Assembly (NCBI GenBank): GCA_015657535.1
Contig: JADHZB010000262.1
Coordinates: 1 to 64,000, forward strand
DNA: 64,000 bases
DNA from: Nephromyces sp. MM_2019
Lineage: Eukaryota > Apicomplexa > Aconoidasida > Nephromycida
Direction: 5' to 3'
Notes under the pieces: generated by a model
Told to the model about the DNA's origin: nothing
Database searches by the model: none
Seen by the model: only the letters and a program-made list of their open reading frames with translations
Translations under genes and position numbers: made by a program
In this document: positions 1-11,011 of the stretch, piece after piece
Layout: each line of letters starts with the position of its first letter
Numbering within the stretch: position 1 is the stretch's first letter

Positions 1-24
1 ATATATATATATATATATATATAT
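1..24. repeat. (AT)n microsatellite at window start
   Basis: Twelve AT dinucleotide units open the window. The rest of 1-563 is AT-rich non-coding sequence in which I see no gene. Confidence 0.9.
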
Positions 25-563
25 GTATCTACATATTTATTATTTACTTATAAGTTCTCATATTTCTCTCTCAACCTTTACTGCAATTCTGTGAATGATA
101 CTTAATGAGAAAATTGTTTTTCTATACAAATGAAAATTGAATGATCCATATAATTATTTCGAATTTGATTTATATACTCTTTAAGAGAACATTCTAAAAT
201 AAATTCAATACAATAAACCCATTAACACTTTTGTTTGTAACTTAATTCCCTATAAAGGTTTCAACACCTGCAAATGGCCAAACACTTTTTTATGAAGGAC
301 TTGGGAAGACACACATTTCTGTTTATATACATTCGAAATTATTGAAAGTTCGATCAAGCAATCAAATTAATCTTAAAAACACATTAGAGAATTCTTTGGT
401 TAGAATTTTGAATCAAATTTACTAGACTCGAATTTCATGTAACTAATAGATTCAAATATTCTTTGGAATTTATGTATCCCAACATTTTTTTATTTCGTTT
501 GTATCCATAGGTAGATATATATTTTTTTTAACTACACACCAATAATAGGAATACTCCAATACT

Positions 564-1481
564 ATGTTTCATCATAAACAAATTTTTGTACTCAATACAA
601 TTTTATTTCCAACCCTTCAGATATCCGATATCTTACCCGAAACACAGAAACTACTAAAGAAAACTTCATCTTCTTTTTCAAACACAATATTTTGTAAACA
701 AATTGAAACAATAAAAAATGTGTACTTGTTACGTTTTTCTTGTAATAGTACTGACATTTCAAATGCCTTTTATCTAATTCTCGACAAAAATTCTCTTTAC
801 TCTCTCTCTCTGAAAACTCATGAAGAGCAGATTTCATCTAATAAACTAAATAGAAGAAATCAAAATCTCTCATTCCCAAACCAATCAAATGAATATATTC
901 TACCACACTATATTAGGCTAAGAGCCAAATATAACATGAGCTTGAACATCCTAAGGAGTATTATATCTACCTTACTTGAAAGACTTATCAATTTCGATAC
1001 AGCATATGAGACAGAAGATTTATTATATGACTTTAAAGTTGATTTAGATAATAATCAACATCCTACTGGTAAATTTATATCAATATATATGAAGTTAGCA
1101 TATGTTTTATTCTATATTTACGTTTGTCTACTCGGAGTAGCATTTTGAAATTCTATATCTCAAAAACATCTTTAAAAGGTATAGATGATATTTATAAACG
1201 ATTAATTTTTTTCCAGGTCATTCAGTTCTTGTCATCGAATCACTACACCTTTCCTATATACGTCAGCAAGAATATCTTGAAATGGAATGGGGTGAACATG
1301 TTAGTAACTTTAATTTTGTAATTAGAAACACATATGACTTGATAATTTTTTAATAAAAAATTACAACTGACAAATCTTTTAACTATAGGAGGATGTTCCA
1401 GGATCTATAATAAAAGAATGTGTTGATTTAATTTCGGAAACTTTTGAGAGGCTCTCGAGTGGCCATTTAAAGTATCGATAA
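564..1481 (+). CDS. Orphan three-exon protein, about 226 aa
   Basis: I read three exons: 564-1068, 1217-1299 and 1389-1481. They are joined by GT-AG introns that keep the frame (phase 1, then phase 0) and end at a TAA. The first ATG opens the longest frame; an earlier exon is possible. The product has no signal peptide or obvious membrane segment. The N-terminal half is asparagine- and serine-rich. The C-terminal half is more ordered, with helical stretches around ILRSIISTLLERLINF and a conserved-looking segment HSVLVIESLHLSYIRQEYLE that spans the first junction. I do not recognise the family. The support is intron phase agreement and protein-like composition across junctions. The function is unknown. 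Confidence 0.6.
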
Positions 1482-1734
1482 TATACATAAAATTGCTTTA
1501 AGACCCATCTTATTGATTTTTTGATCAAATTTTTATTAGAATCAAGCTTAATCAACTAACTAATATATAAAGTAATTTCGCTACTAGCTGTTTTAGGAAT
1601 TTGAATTCCCATAACTAATAGCTTCAATTTAATAATTTTTTTTAATCAATCAAAATAATAAAGATGTTGAATTATTTAATCTTCTATTTTGTTTATTTAC
1701 TTATTCAATATAGATATTTTTTACTCTTTCAAAC

Positions 1735-1956
1735 TTATCTTACATAGACAACATTGATTGGTTGCATCTCAGTTTCAATACTTTTGAAAGTGATTTCCAA
1801 TGTTGATGAACAATCTTTTGTATACTTTAGATACAAGATATCTCCAGCATTAACAAAAACAGTATATAAGATAGCACAATCTTGCATTATCCACTTCATT
1901 TGTACATGTATAACATCCAATGTACATAATATATAAATATATACAAACCCTGGCAC
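1735..1956 (-). other. Possible minus-strand exon, unassigned
   Basis: An open minus-strand stretch reads as plausible protein in its last 50 residues (QDCAILYTVFVNAGDILYLK and onward). Near its end it carries a strong 5' splice-like site, GTAAGATAAG, just before the stop. I could not find a convincing partner exon on either side. It could be the end of a gene sharing transcription with the 2162-2539 reading frame, or chance. The opposite strand is also open over the same span. Confidence 0.25.
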
Positions 1957-2161
1957 ACATAGATCAAGTATTTGTTACTAAAATTTAAACTCTGCAAGAG
2001 TTCGGGGAAATTGTTTACTAAAAATTTGAAATTAAAAATCATAATATCAATATTAAAAATATAAATATTCAAAGGTTAATCCTAAAGATTTGATTAATGT
2101 AACTTGTGAGGAATTGTAAACAAGTTCGAGCTTGCATTAAGTTGAATTATTATCTATATCA

Positions 2162-2539
2162 CTAATGGTTGAATTGAAGATCCATTTTAAATCTTCGCTT
2201 TGATGTCGGTTTCAGTAGTTTATCAGGTTTATAATTTGGGTCTAGTAAAGTGAGTATGAAAGTTTTGGATATTCGAGAAAAATTTCGAAGTTTACGTCGT
2301 AATGTATTACTATCAGTTTTTTCTAATTTATATCTGTAAGCCTTTGCTAACTTATCTGATGAACGTGATGAGGTATGCCTTGGAGATGTATTTGGAAAAG
2401 TCATAGAAAAAGTGTGACTGTGGTAAGGTTGTAGATTATTACCATCTGTAAATGTTGACTTCATATATATACCATAAATTAAAAGTAGGAGAGGCAATGC
2501 TAAGTTATTCTTCTTCATTATTTTGTTATGGAGACTCAT
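2162..2539 (-). CDS. Small basic protein with secretory leader, possibly apicoplast-targeted
   Basis: A 125-residue frame. The second ATG (residue 8) gives MKKNNLALPLLLLIYGIYM, a textbook hydrophobic signal sequence. It is followed by about 40 residues rich in Ser, Thr, His, Asn and Arg with few acidic residues, then a basic body (TLRRKLRNF, LKPTSKRRF). A signal peptide followed by a basic, hydroxyl-rich segment is the established form of a bipartite apicoplast leader in apicomplexans. The mature part could be a small plastid ribosomal or structural protein, but I do not recognise one. A downstream exon cannot be excluded. Apicoplast targeting is inference. Confidence 0.45.
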   Translation of the reverse strand: MSLHNKIMKKNNLALPLLLLIYGIYMKSTFTDGNNLQPYHSHTFSMTFPNTSPRHTSSRSSDKLAKAYRYKLEKTDSNTLRRKLRNFSRISKTFILTLLDPNYKPDKLLKPTSKRRFKMDLQFNH

Positions 2540-4541
2540 ATGATTACCAAAAATATTGTGGTGTGTGGTAATATAGGTCGTGTTGTTGGGTCAGAATAAA
2601 ATCTATATAGTTGAGTACATCTTATAAAAGTTTAAAAAATATAAGGAATTCATTGTGTTAGAGTTTTAGATCAGAAGAAAGCTATTTACATTAAGTTCGT
2701 TCAATGAATTAGTAGTAGCTGTTATGTCAAGGTTGTGTTATATGTAGTATTTATAATATATAATATACTGAGAAAATGATCCAGGAACAAAAGCTGTCGA
2801 TGTGTTAGGAAAGATTTCAAACCAATAAAATGTATAGAACAAACCAAGTTTGTGTAATTATTATATTAGTTTATCATTGCCTTAAAATAAAGGAGTACTA
2901 ACTCAAACTCAGCAGTATAGTTATATCAGCTTTACCCAAACATTGATGAGTTATTGAGATGCGGGTTTTATTTTTACCATACTCCTTGTCAGCATGCATT
3001 AAACGCTTGTAACAATGGTAGATAGTTCTTAAAAGTTATTACAAGATCCCATTCCTTAGAACTAATTTAATATTCACAATATTGAGTAAACTAATTTTTT
3101 GTTTTCCTTGATTCTCCGGGATTATTACTACATAAATAAAAAGGGCTATGCAAAGATGATTAAAATTTATACTGAGTATATATTAAATTTAATCTGTTAA
3201 ACTATAATACTAATTTTTCAATGGGTTTCTCACTTAAAGTTTTCAATTTACTGTTGTATGTAGAGATGGTATTAAAGGATCAGAGTGTATTCATTTGAAA
3301 AGCGAGATTGATTGTTCTATCTGAAGTTTGTATAGCTCTTATTCATATGTATTAATATTATAAACTGTATTATTTATTATGAATATGAAAAAAAATTACA
3401 AGGTAATTTGAATTTTAGATAGCTCTCAAAATAATTGCACATAATATAAAAATTTGGAATTTAGAATTATTCAAACTACTCTAGTGAAAACCCCCGATAC
3501 TAACGTTACTTTAATAAGCTTGCCACATTTAAATAACCTTTTGAACAATACTGTATTAACGCTTTCAATAAAATAATTGCTTAAATTTTAAAAATAAAAT
3601 TATGGTCTTTTTCGAGTATAAAATGTAAAATAAAACAATTTTGTAGCACCATATTCGGTGGCCACATCTTGAAAGTAGATAAATAAAATTACTTTTTAAA
3701 AGGCTCTAGAGAATTTCTAAAATTTTTGCTAAGGTTTTTATTTTGGAAAAAAGGATATTATAACTAATTTTAAATTGCTTTTTCGGAATTATATTTGCAT
3801 TCACTTCACAATGGTATATCTATCTTTTTAAGAACTCAATCATGGAAAACTATGGTGTAACTAACACTATTATGCACACAATAGTAGATAAAATATGAAC
3901 GTCCAGTATTCAATTAGTAGTTTTTGATGACTTTGATTGCACTTTCAATTCTATAAAATGCTTCATCACTCAAAAATACGTTAAAATTAGTCTTGATATA
4001 TTACATCAAGATTTAGCAACCTATGTAAATGTATGAGCTTTGTGCGGGAAAATATCGTTATTGAAAGTCAAGTATACATATTTTATCCTCTCTTCGCACC
4101 TTGGGCTAACTTAACATAAACAAGTTGATACCAAAAATTAGTTTTTTCGCTTTCTTAGCTATTAATATTAAGCTTTGCTCTAGCTTTTCAACCTACTTCC
4201 TACAATCTTGGATAATTCTTGCAATTTCATGATATCATGATAATAAATTATAATATTCTTGGGAACAATAAGTTGATTTTTAAATCAATATAAGGATATT
4301 CAAGTGTTAATTTAAAAATATCCATTAATTCAAATTTTATAATAATTATTAGACAGTTTAATATACATCTTCTTCAGCCACTGCTAGAGTTGGATATATA
4401 AATGATTACAATAAAATAAATATATAATATACATCACTTATTATACAAACCTTAAAATTACTTAGTAACAATAAAATCTTATGTAAGATAAGCAAATTAG
4501 CTATTTTAATAAGATTAGAAAAGCTGAACTCATAGAACATA
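2540..4541. other. Gene-free AT-rich stretch
   Basis: About 2 kb between a minus-strand frame and the plus-strand dihydropteridine reductase. I see only short frames, homopolymer runs and no recognisable RNA gene. Promoters for the two diverging genes should lie here, but no specific element stands out. Confidence 0.6.
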
Positions 4542-5622
4542 ATGACATTCTGTGGTCGTGCTCTGGTTTATGGGTGTAATGGCTCCCTAGGTCAAAGTAT
4601 AGCAAAAAAGTATATGAATTCTAATTGGCAAGTTTTGGGTTGTGACTTACAGATGAGTTATTTACCACATTCTCACCTATTGATGCCAAAAGGATCTAAC
4701 ATATCTGAGCAAGAAGAGCATGTCGAGTCGTTTATAAAGGTAAAATCTATTAAAAAATTATTTTCACCATATTCAAAGATAACTTGAGCACTACCTGAAA
4801 TAGATAACTTGGTGCTGAGTTATTCACTTTGATTAATCTTAATAAGAATTTTAAATACACATTAGTCAGAAACTTGTGAAGAAGGTTCTCTACTTGATGC
4901 AATTATTTGTACTAGCGGTGGTTTCAGTGGTGCAAACGCGAAAGATCCTGACTTTATTTCAAAATCATATGAAATGATTAACTCAACAGTGTTCCCTTCC
5001 TTGATTTGTTCCAAGTTGGCTTCCAAATACTTAAAAGTATGATTCAATTTTACTGACCACTTTGTTTATTACACTGATGAAAATTATTGATTAAATTTCA
5101 GAAATCTGGTCTATTGGTATTACCAGGAGCTGCACCAGGACTAGAGCCATCCCCATCGATATGTAAGAATGTTTATAATTATGATTTCGAAAATAATTTA
5201 CCTTGATTTGCTCTAATTTGTTATCATTTGATATTTTTATTTCAGTAAGTTACTCTGCATCTAAGGCCTATATTCACTATTTAGTTAAATCTCTGTCTCA
5301 TGCTGACAGTGGAATTCCTAAAGGTATCTATTATATTATTGTACTGTTTATATTTCTTCATTACACAATGAATAAAGAATAAATGTATTACATATAAAAT
5401 TTTTGAATTTAAGGCTTAAAGGTTGTGGGACTCGCTCCAGTGACTTTAGACACTCCAATAAATCGATCAGCAATGCCTGATCAGGACCCTTCAAACTTCA
5501 CATCTCTTGAATTCATATCAGATGAAATCTTAAAGTGGTCAAACAACACTAATTTGTTAAAAAGTGGCTCAATTTTCAAATTTATAACAACAAATGGCAA
5601 AACAATAACTCAAATTTATTGA
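4542..5622 (+). CDS. QDPR: Dihydropteridine reductase (SDR family)
   Basis: Five exons: 4542-4739, 4866-5036, 5102-5162, 5246-5323 and 5414-5622. All GT-AG junctions keep the frame (phases 0, 0, 1, 1) and give 238 residues, against about 244 in human QDPR. This SDR enzyme uses NAD(P)H to reduce quinonoid dihydrobiopterin in the cytosol. Visible features are an N-terminal Rossmann motif YGCNGSLG (G11, G14, G17), a central TSGGFSGANAK that matches the family's GGW.GGNAK, the catalytic pair Y146 and K150 in YSASK, and the near-diagnostic LAPVTLDTPINR plus GS..K.TT.G.T at the C-terminus. The match is collinear from end to end, so the family call is strong. The physiological substrate in an apicomplexan is less certain, because these parasites often lack classical biopterin pathways. 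Confidence 0.93.
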
Positions 5623-8600
5623 AAATTACAAGTCATGTATTTTCCTTGGCTATATTGTGGGGCTTTTTTACATTATTTTCTAATATATAAGATAATTTTA
5701 TTCATTGAATTTTTTCACAGGATTTACTTAAACAAGAAGTCTCAGATTATCATGATTTATTTAGAAACTCAAATAGTTTTATACAGTTGTAAAAATTTAA
5801 AGCAAAACATACTTAATTTTTAAATGTTGATCAACATAGCAACTCTTAAATTGTATCTATAACGACTAAGCTTATTTTAATACATTTTTATAATTTATAT
5901 ATTGAATCTCTGTCCCGGAGCTGCTTATTATTAGTCCACCTATAAATTATTTAAATCATTTTCACTTGGTTCATAGAGCTTAGATTTCTAAAAAAAATAA
6001 AAAGGAATGCTATTTCTATAAAGTAGTGTATAATGTTCAAGTGTTCATACAAATCATGTGGTAAATATTTAGGATTCCCTTATGTTGTTTAGATGATTCA
6101 ATAAGATATGGAACTCAAAACGAGTTTAGTAACAGCATATCTAAAAACGATTGGCTTTATTTTAGTCATGTTTTATATAGGCTAAATTTAATTTGGTACT
6201 TAGATAAGTAAGAATTGTTTTATTGTAAAATAAACCGATTATCTAAAATGTATAAAATAAATTCAGATGTATTTTCCCAAGTGTCTAATTTAATGTTTAT
6301 TTTTTGACTTGGAAGAATTTATTAACACATTTTAGGGTCTAGAATTAACTAAAATACAAACATAAATTTTCAGGATGAAAAAAATTTCTATGATTTTATA
6401 GAAACGAATTAAATTTATTGTACAAACATAGATGACGCAATACTTTTAATGTTAAAAGTGTTGCGTGTGTAAAACATGTAATGTAATGTAAAGAAATAGG
6501 TGATATGAGCAATCGTGGGTATTCAATAACTTACATATATTAAAAAAAAATGTTAATTCTTGTGATAAATCATGTGCGCTTAAATGAAGATATTAGTATA
6601 TATATTAATCAAGCTTGGTAATAATTCTAAATTTCTTTGGTGGCTTAATTTTCAATAATATCCAAGTGTGCTAATTTGTGTTAATTTATACTTGTTAAGG
6701 AATTGTTTTTATAGCAGTTGAGATGTTAGTTTAAAAAAAAATTAAGAAACATTGTATGTTAAAATTATATACGTAAAAATATTTTAATTCAAGTTGCTTT
6801 CGTGTGCGAAATGTGTTTTTATTTCCAATTTTTTTGATACGAGATTTACCTAAACACAAATAGTGACGAAACAATAAATACATTAAACCAAACATGAAGA
6901 TTTCATAGGATTTGCTAACAACAAAAGTTAAAAATCAATAAAAACACTATTAGTTTTGGAGGCTACGAGCTTATATTTTTGCGCACGTAATAAACAAGAA
7001 GGGTTACAATAGAGGTGTTTTAACATATTGTTAGTTGACTTAGGTTCGCACGAATTTTTCTTTTGTTGGAAAAAACAGGACAAATAAAGCATACTAGCAA
7101 ATTACAAAGCTTAAATTTTATTCTTTTTAAACTAAAATTAACAATAACATTTTTATGGTATTGTATTAGGCATAATTAAACTCGATAATTCGTCGAAGCA
7201 TTTTAGATAATATTCTAAAAATTAAGTCATATCTTAATTATACATTCACAGCAAGAAACCATCATAATTAGAAATTTATTAATCATATTCTCAAATAATT
7301 AACATATCAAGATTCTTGGATATTTAAAAAGGTAAGAACATATTATACACTAAATAACATAAATAAGGAGCTAAGAAGTTGTCAAATAACTCCATAACAG
7401 TTCATTATATATATATATATATAACTTATCGATAATTGTAGTATAGAAATTAGGTATTATCTTCTTAAGATATCAACATAGATAATTCATCAAATTTTTA
7501 TAAAAGTTATTGGATAAGAATTTAATTTGTATCTAATAAATATGTGTACTATTTTTTCAATATTTTCACATATATTATCCTAAGTTTGATATATTAATAG
7601 TGCAATTTTATACATTTGGAAATTAAACTAATTATATCACAACTGATATAATATATATACTAAAAGTTTTTAAACCTCGATACATATAACCTAGATCGTA
7701 TAATTAGACATAACATTTTGAATCTATATAACTAAATGTTGTTTTAAATGTATTGTTTTGAATGGTTTTATATAATATAATTAAGAAATAATCTAATATA
7801 TATTAAACAAGTCAAATATATATATATATATATATTGTAATGAGTAAACTTTTCAATTACAATAAGCTCCACACTCAAAAACAAATCTTTAGGTAAAATG
7901 AAGATTTATTGTATAACAATTCAATTAGTATTCTTAATTTTGAATTTGATTAAATAACATTTTTAGTTGTAATTTTTAGAAAAAGTTTTTATATTCAATT
8001 GTTAATATTAAAAAATAAATTTTACTACACAAAGGATAACATATAATTTGATAAAGTTAAGAAAATATATATAGATATGTACGTATATAGATATATACCT
8101 TATTTAAGTACAGTTATAATGAATACAAAACTTAGAATACTCTATAAAGTGATAAAGAGTATTTTTTTTTCAAATTTTATACAATAATATTAAGCAAAAT
8201 ATAAATAAAGAATAAGTAGATAAAATTGTAAAATACTAAGAATCATAAACTGCATATATTAATTACATGTATTATTAAATATATAATATCGAAGTACATG
8301 CAATTAAGTGGTTCTTTTAATCAATAATTTTATTAATATTGAAAAGCTAATAAAATAATTTTCTAATTATGTAGGCATCACTAGATAAAGTATGACAAAC
8401 ATGACCAGAGACACCTATAAGCTTTAGCTTAATAATAAGCTATTTAAGATTTTTTAGAGCTCATTTTTCTTGTTATAATCTTGGGTTTAACTTGTATGAT
8501 GATCGTACAAATGAACGATTTGATTAATTTTTGGTTTTTTTTTTTTTAAATCATATATCCTTTACTAGGGATGCCATTTTAAAGTTTGTTTATATTGCTA

Positions 8601-8771
8601 AGTATATCCTGCCCATTTTTATGCCTCTTCCTTCAACTTAATATGTGTAAAGTTTGTTAGTAAGCATTCAAGCTAATACCTAATCACATTCATCTTTTGT
8701 TCTATAGATATTTAAAATAAATCACGCCCTATCATAAGGAGACTCGCATAACCTCTTCTGTAACTTACAAA
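5623..8771. other. Long AT-rich intergenic region
   Basis: About 3.1 kb with no convincing gene. It holds AT microsatellites near 7405-7423 and 7816-7835, a long hairpin at 6435-6466 (listed separately) and poly-A/T runs. The last part presumably contains the promoter of the first ENT gene. Confidence 0.6.
6435..6466. other. Perfect-length hairpin (15-bp stem)
   Basis: Two 15-base arms, starting ACGCAA and ending TTGCGT, are separated by two bases. They pair throughout apart from one T-G wobble (position 6441 with 6460). In practice the loop would open to about 6-8 bases. It lies about 800 bases downstream of the dihydropteridine reductase stop. It could be a 3' processing or stability element, part of a small RNA, or a relic of a palindromic element. 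Confidence 0.55.
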
Positions 8772-10118
8772 ATGACAAACCCAAGTAATAAAACATCTGA
8801 TAAAGCCACACTCACAGTAAATACAGATGAGCCAATCAAACCGAGCAAATCCCTCATTAGCCCAAGGGATCATATTGAATCATACTTAACCTTCACCTTC
8901 ATTGGGTTTGTCGGTCTCTACTCATGGAATTGTGTGCTTAATGCTTTCTATGATATCATGGGAGATATTTATGGCGACATTGCATTGACAGATTCCATAA
9001 TCTTGCTATACGAAACTTTCAATATCATGATGTACTTTGTCTTAATATACAAAGGAAGTGTTCGACCCAAATTGCTTCAAGCAGGATGTTATATCAACTC
9101 ATGTTTTGTCTTTTTGATTCCAGTCATTATACAATTATTTGGAAATGGTAGCACCACTGGAATAGTACTCTTGCATTTAGTCGTTATACCAATCAGTATA
9201 TGTATTGGTATATTAGTTGGCGTAGGGTTTAGCCTTTCTTCAGCAATGCCAACCAACTATGGTGGGTTCGTAGGTTTTGGTCAGGGAATATCAGGGATTG
9301 GGTCATTTGCATTATACCTATTAAGCGATCGCATACTATTCCAACGCCCCGATGACCCAGATATAAGAATGTCACAGCTCACTAAAACCACCTGGTTACT
9401 GTTTGGATGTGGTGGTGTATTCAACATCATTGGTGGCTTCTTGATTCATAGAATGGAATATAAGAAATGGTTTAATGAACGAGTTACTGCTTATTGGGCA
9501 CAATACCAATTAGAAAATTCACCTAGCGAGAAAGTGGATGAATCAAAGATACCCCTAATTTACAGAAATGCTCGACCTATAAAGAAAATCGTTAGTGATT
9601 GCTGGCCACAGCTATTTAATAGTTATTTTGGCTTGGGTATCACACTCTTCTTATTTCCACTTATAGGGCCATTTGCATGGCTAGGATCTAATATGAATGA
9701 TATAAACGTTGGTACATTTCAAATCTTTGATTTTATTGGCAGATACATACCTGTTATATCTTCTAAATTACGACTAAGGAAGGACCGACTTATTTATGCT
9801 ACCGTGTGCCGGTTCCTTTTCATTCCATTATTTACACTGTGTGCATTTTGGACTCCATTAACATTCTTTAACACTTTTTGGTTTCAAGCATTGATTATGG
9901 CCATATTTTCACTAACAAATGGTTGGATATTAACACAAACCATGATTAACATACCAGAATACGTAGAACGTATTAAAGAAAAAGGTAGAGTAGGTGCATA
10001 TAATGGTTTTGCCATTCAAGCATCTGTTGTAAGTGGTTTGTATGGTTCGAAATTATATAAGATAATTTTGGATGCCTTATTTGGTATGAGCTCTCAAGCT
10101 ACGCCTTTCAATAATTAA
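8772..10118 (+). CDS. Equilibrative nucleoside transporter family protein, paralogue 1
   Basis: A single-exon gene of 448 residues with about 11 hydrophobic segments, the ENT (SLC29) topology. ENTs move nucleosides or nucleobases down their gradient across membranes; apicomplexans depend on them for purine salvage. Supporting motifs are YSWN in the first membrane segment (family (P)WN), a charged cytoplasmic loop near residues 235-275 between TM6 and TM7, LFLFPLIGP starting TM7, FDFIGRY in TM8 (the conserved D..GR), and LTNGW in TM10 followed by a basic RIKEKGRVGAY loop. These align in order with the Plasmodium ENT C-terminal half. It is paralogous to the three genes at 19.1, 24.4 and 27.5 kb but separated from them by a minus-strand gene and bacterial-type DNA. 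The substrate cannot be read from the sequence. Confidence 0.88.
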   Translation: MTNPSNKTSDKATLTVNTDEPIKPSKSLISPRDHIESYLTFTFIGFVGLYSWNCVLNAFYDIMGDIYGDIALTDSIILLYETFNIMMYFVLIYKGSVRPKLLQAGCYINSCFVFLIPVIIQLFGNGSTTGIVLLHLVVIPISICIGILVGVGFSLSSAMPTNYGGFVGFGQGISGIGSFALYLLSDRILFQRPDDPDIRMSQLTKTTWLLFGCGGVFNIIGGFLIHRMEYKKWFNERVTAYWAQYQLENSPSEKVDESKIPLIYRNARPIKKIVSDCWPQLFNSYFGLGITLFLFPLIGPFAWLGSNMNDINVGTFQIFDFIGRYIPVISSKLRLRKDRLIYATVCRFLFIPLFTLCAFWTPLTFFNTFWFQALIMAIFSLTNGWILTQTMINIPEYVERIKEKGRVGAYNGFAIQASVVSGLYGSKLYKIILDALFGMSSQATPFNN

Positions 10119-11011
10119 TTTTGTAGTTATATATATTTATAAACCTCGTCCTCATTTGTAAACATCCTTAAACAGAAAATGAACATGATATATAATTGTG
10201 AAAATATCATTAATTATATCCAACTAAGATAATCAACTTCACTCTACTATCTTAAATCAATATTAATCGTCTTGTTTTACTCTTACCTAGATTTCTTAAT
10301 CTTTGAAACATACTTTCATTTAGTGATCATCTTTATCAATTTCATTATGTATAATTAATTGATTATTATATATAAATATATACATTTAGTGCGTGTGTAA
10401 CGAGGTTAGTTTTTTATATGCTCCAGCTATATAACAAACTGAAATCGAATTAGCTTATAATTCAAATAATCATTTACAAAATGATTGAACATTATATATA
10501 AAAAGTTTAATTAGTTTTTTTTTTATAAACCACTATTACTATTTATTTCTCGAGTCAAATATAAAATAACATTTGGAACTTTTTTTTTAATCTTCATTAT
10601 ATGAAGTCATATTTTTTATTTGAATATAAACATTCAATAAATAAATTACTTCCTAAACCAACACTCATTGTAATTTATAAAATTTGAGAATAAGATGATG
10701 TGTCTATGTGTTTTTAAGTAATTGTATTTGTATTTTTTATGTAAAAATTCTATTTTAAGTGCTACTATGTGTCGTAATGAGATGCTCTAATTCCATCTGT
10801 TTTCTGACCATAAAATGATTTCTAGTACAATTATTTAATATCCTGTATGTATGTAGGGAAAATTTCTTTGTGTGTGAATTTTTATCATGCACCTAATTGT
10901 TAACTACTAGTTTATGAACAAATTATAATTGTTATATATATATATATATATATATATAGTGTACGCTAATCAATTTATCAGTGAATTCGAGTATAACATA
11001 AAGTAATTTTA
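10119..11011. other. Convergent intergenic region with AT microsatellite
   Basis: Lies between the 3' ends of ENT paralogue 1 (+) and coatomer epsilon (-), so both 3' untranslated regions fall here. A (TA)n run spans about 10932-10958. No coding sequence seen. Confidence 0.65.
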
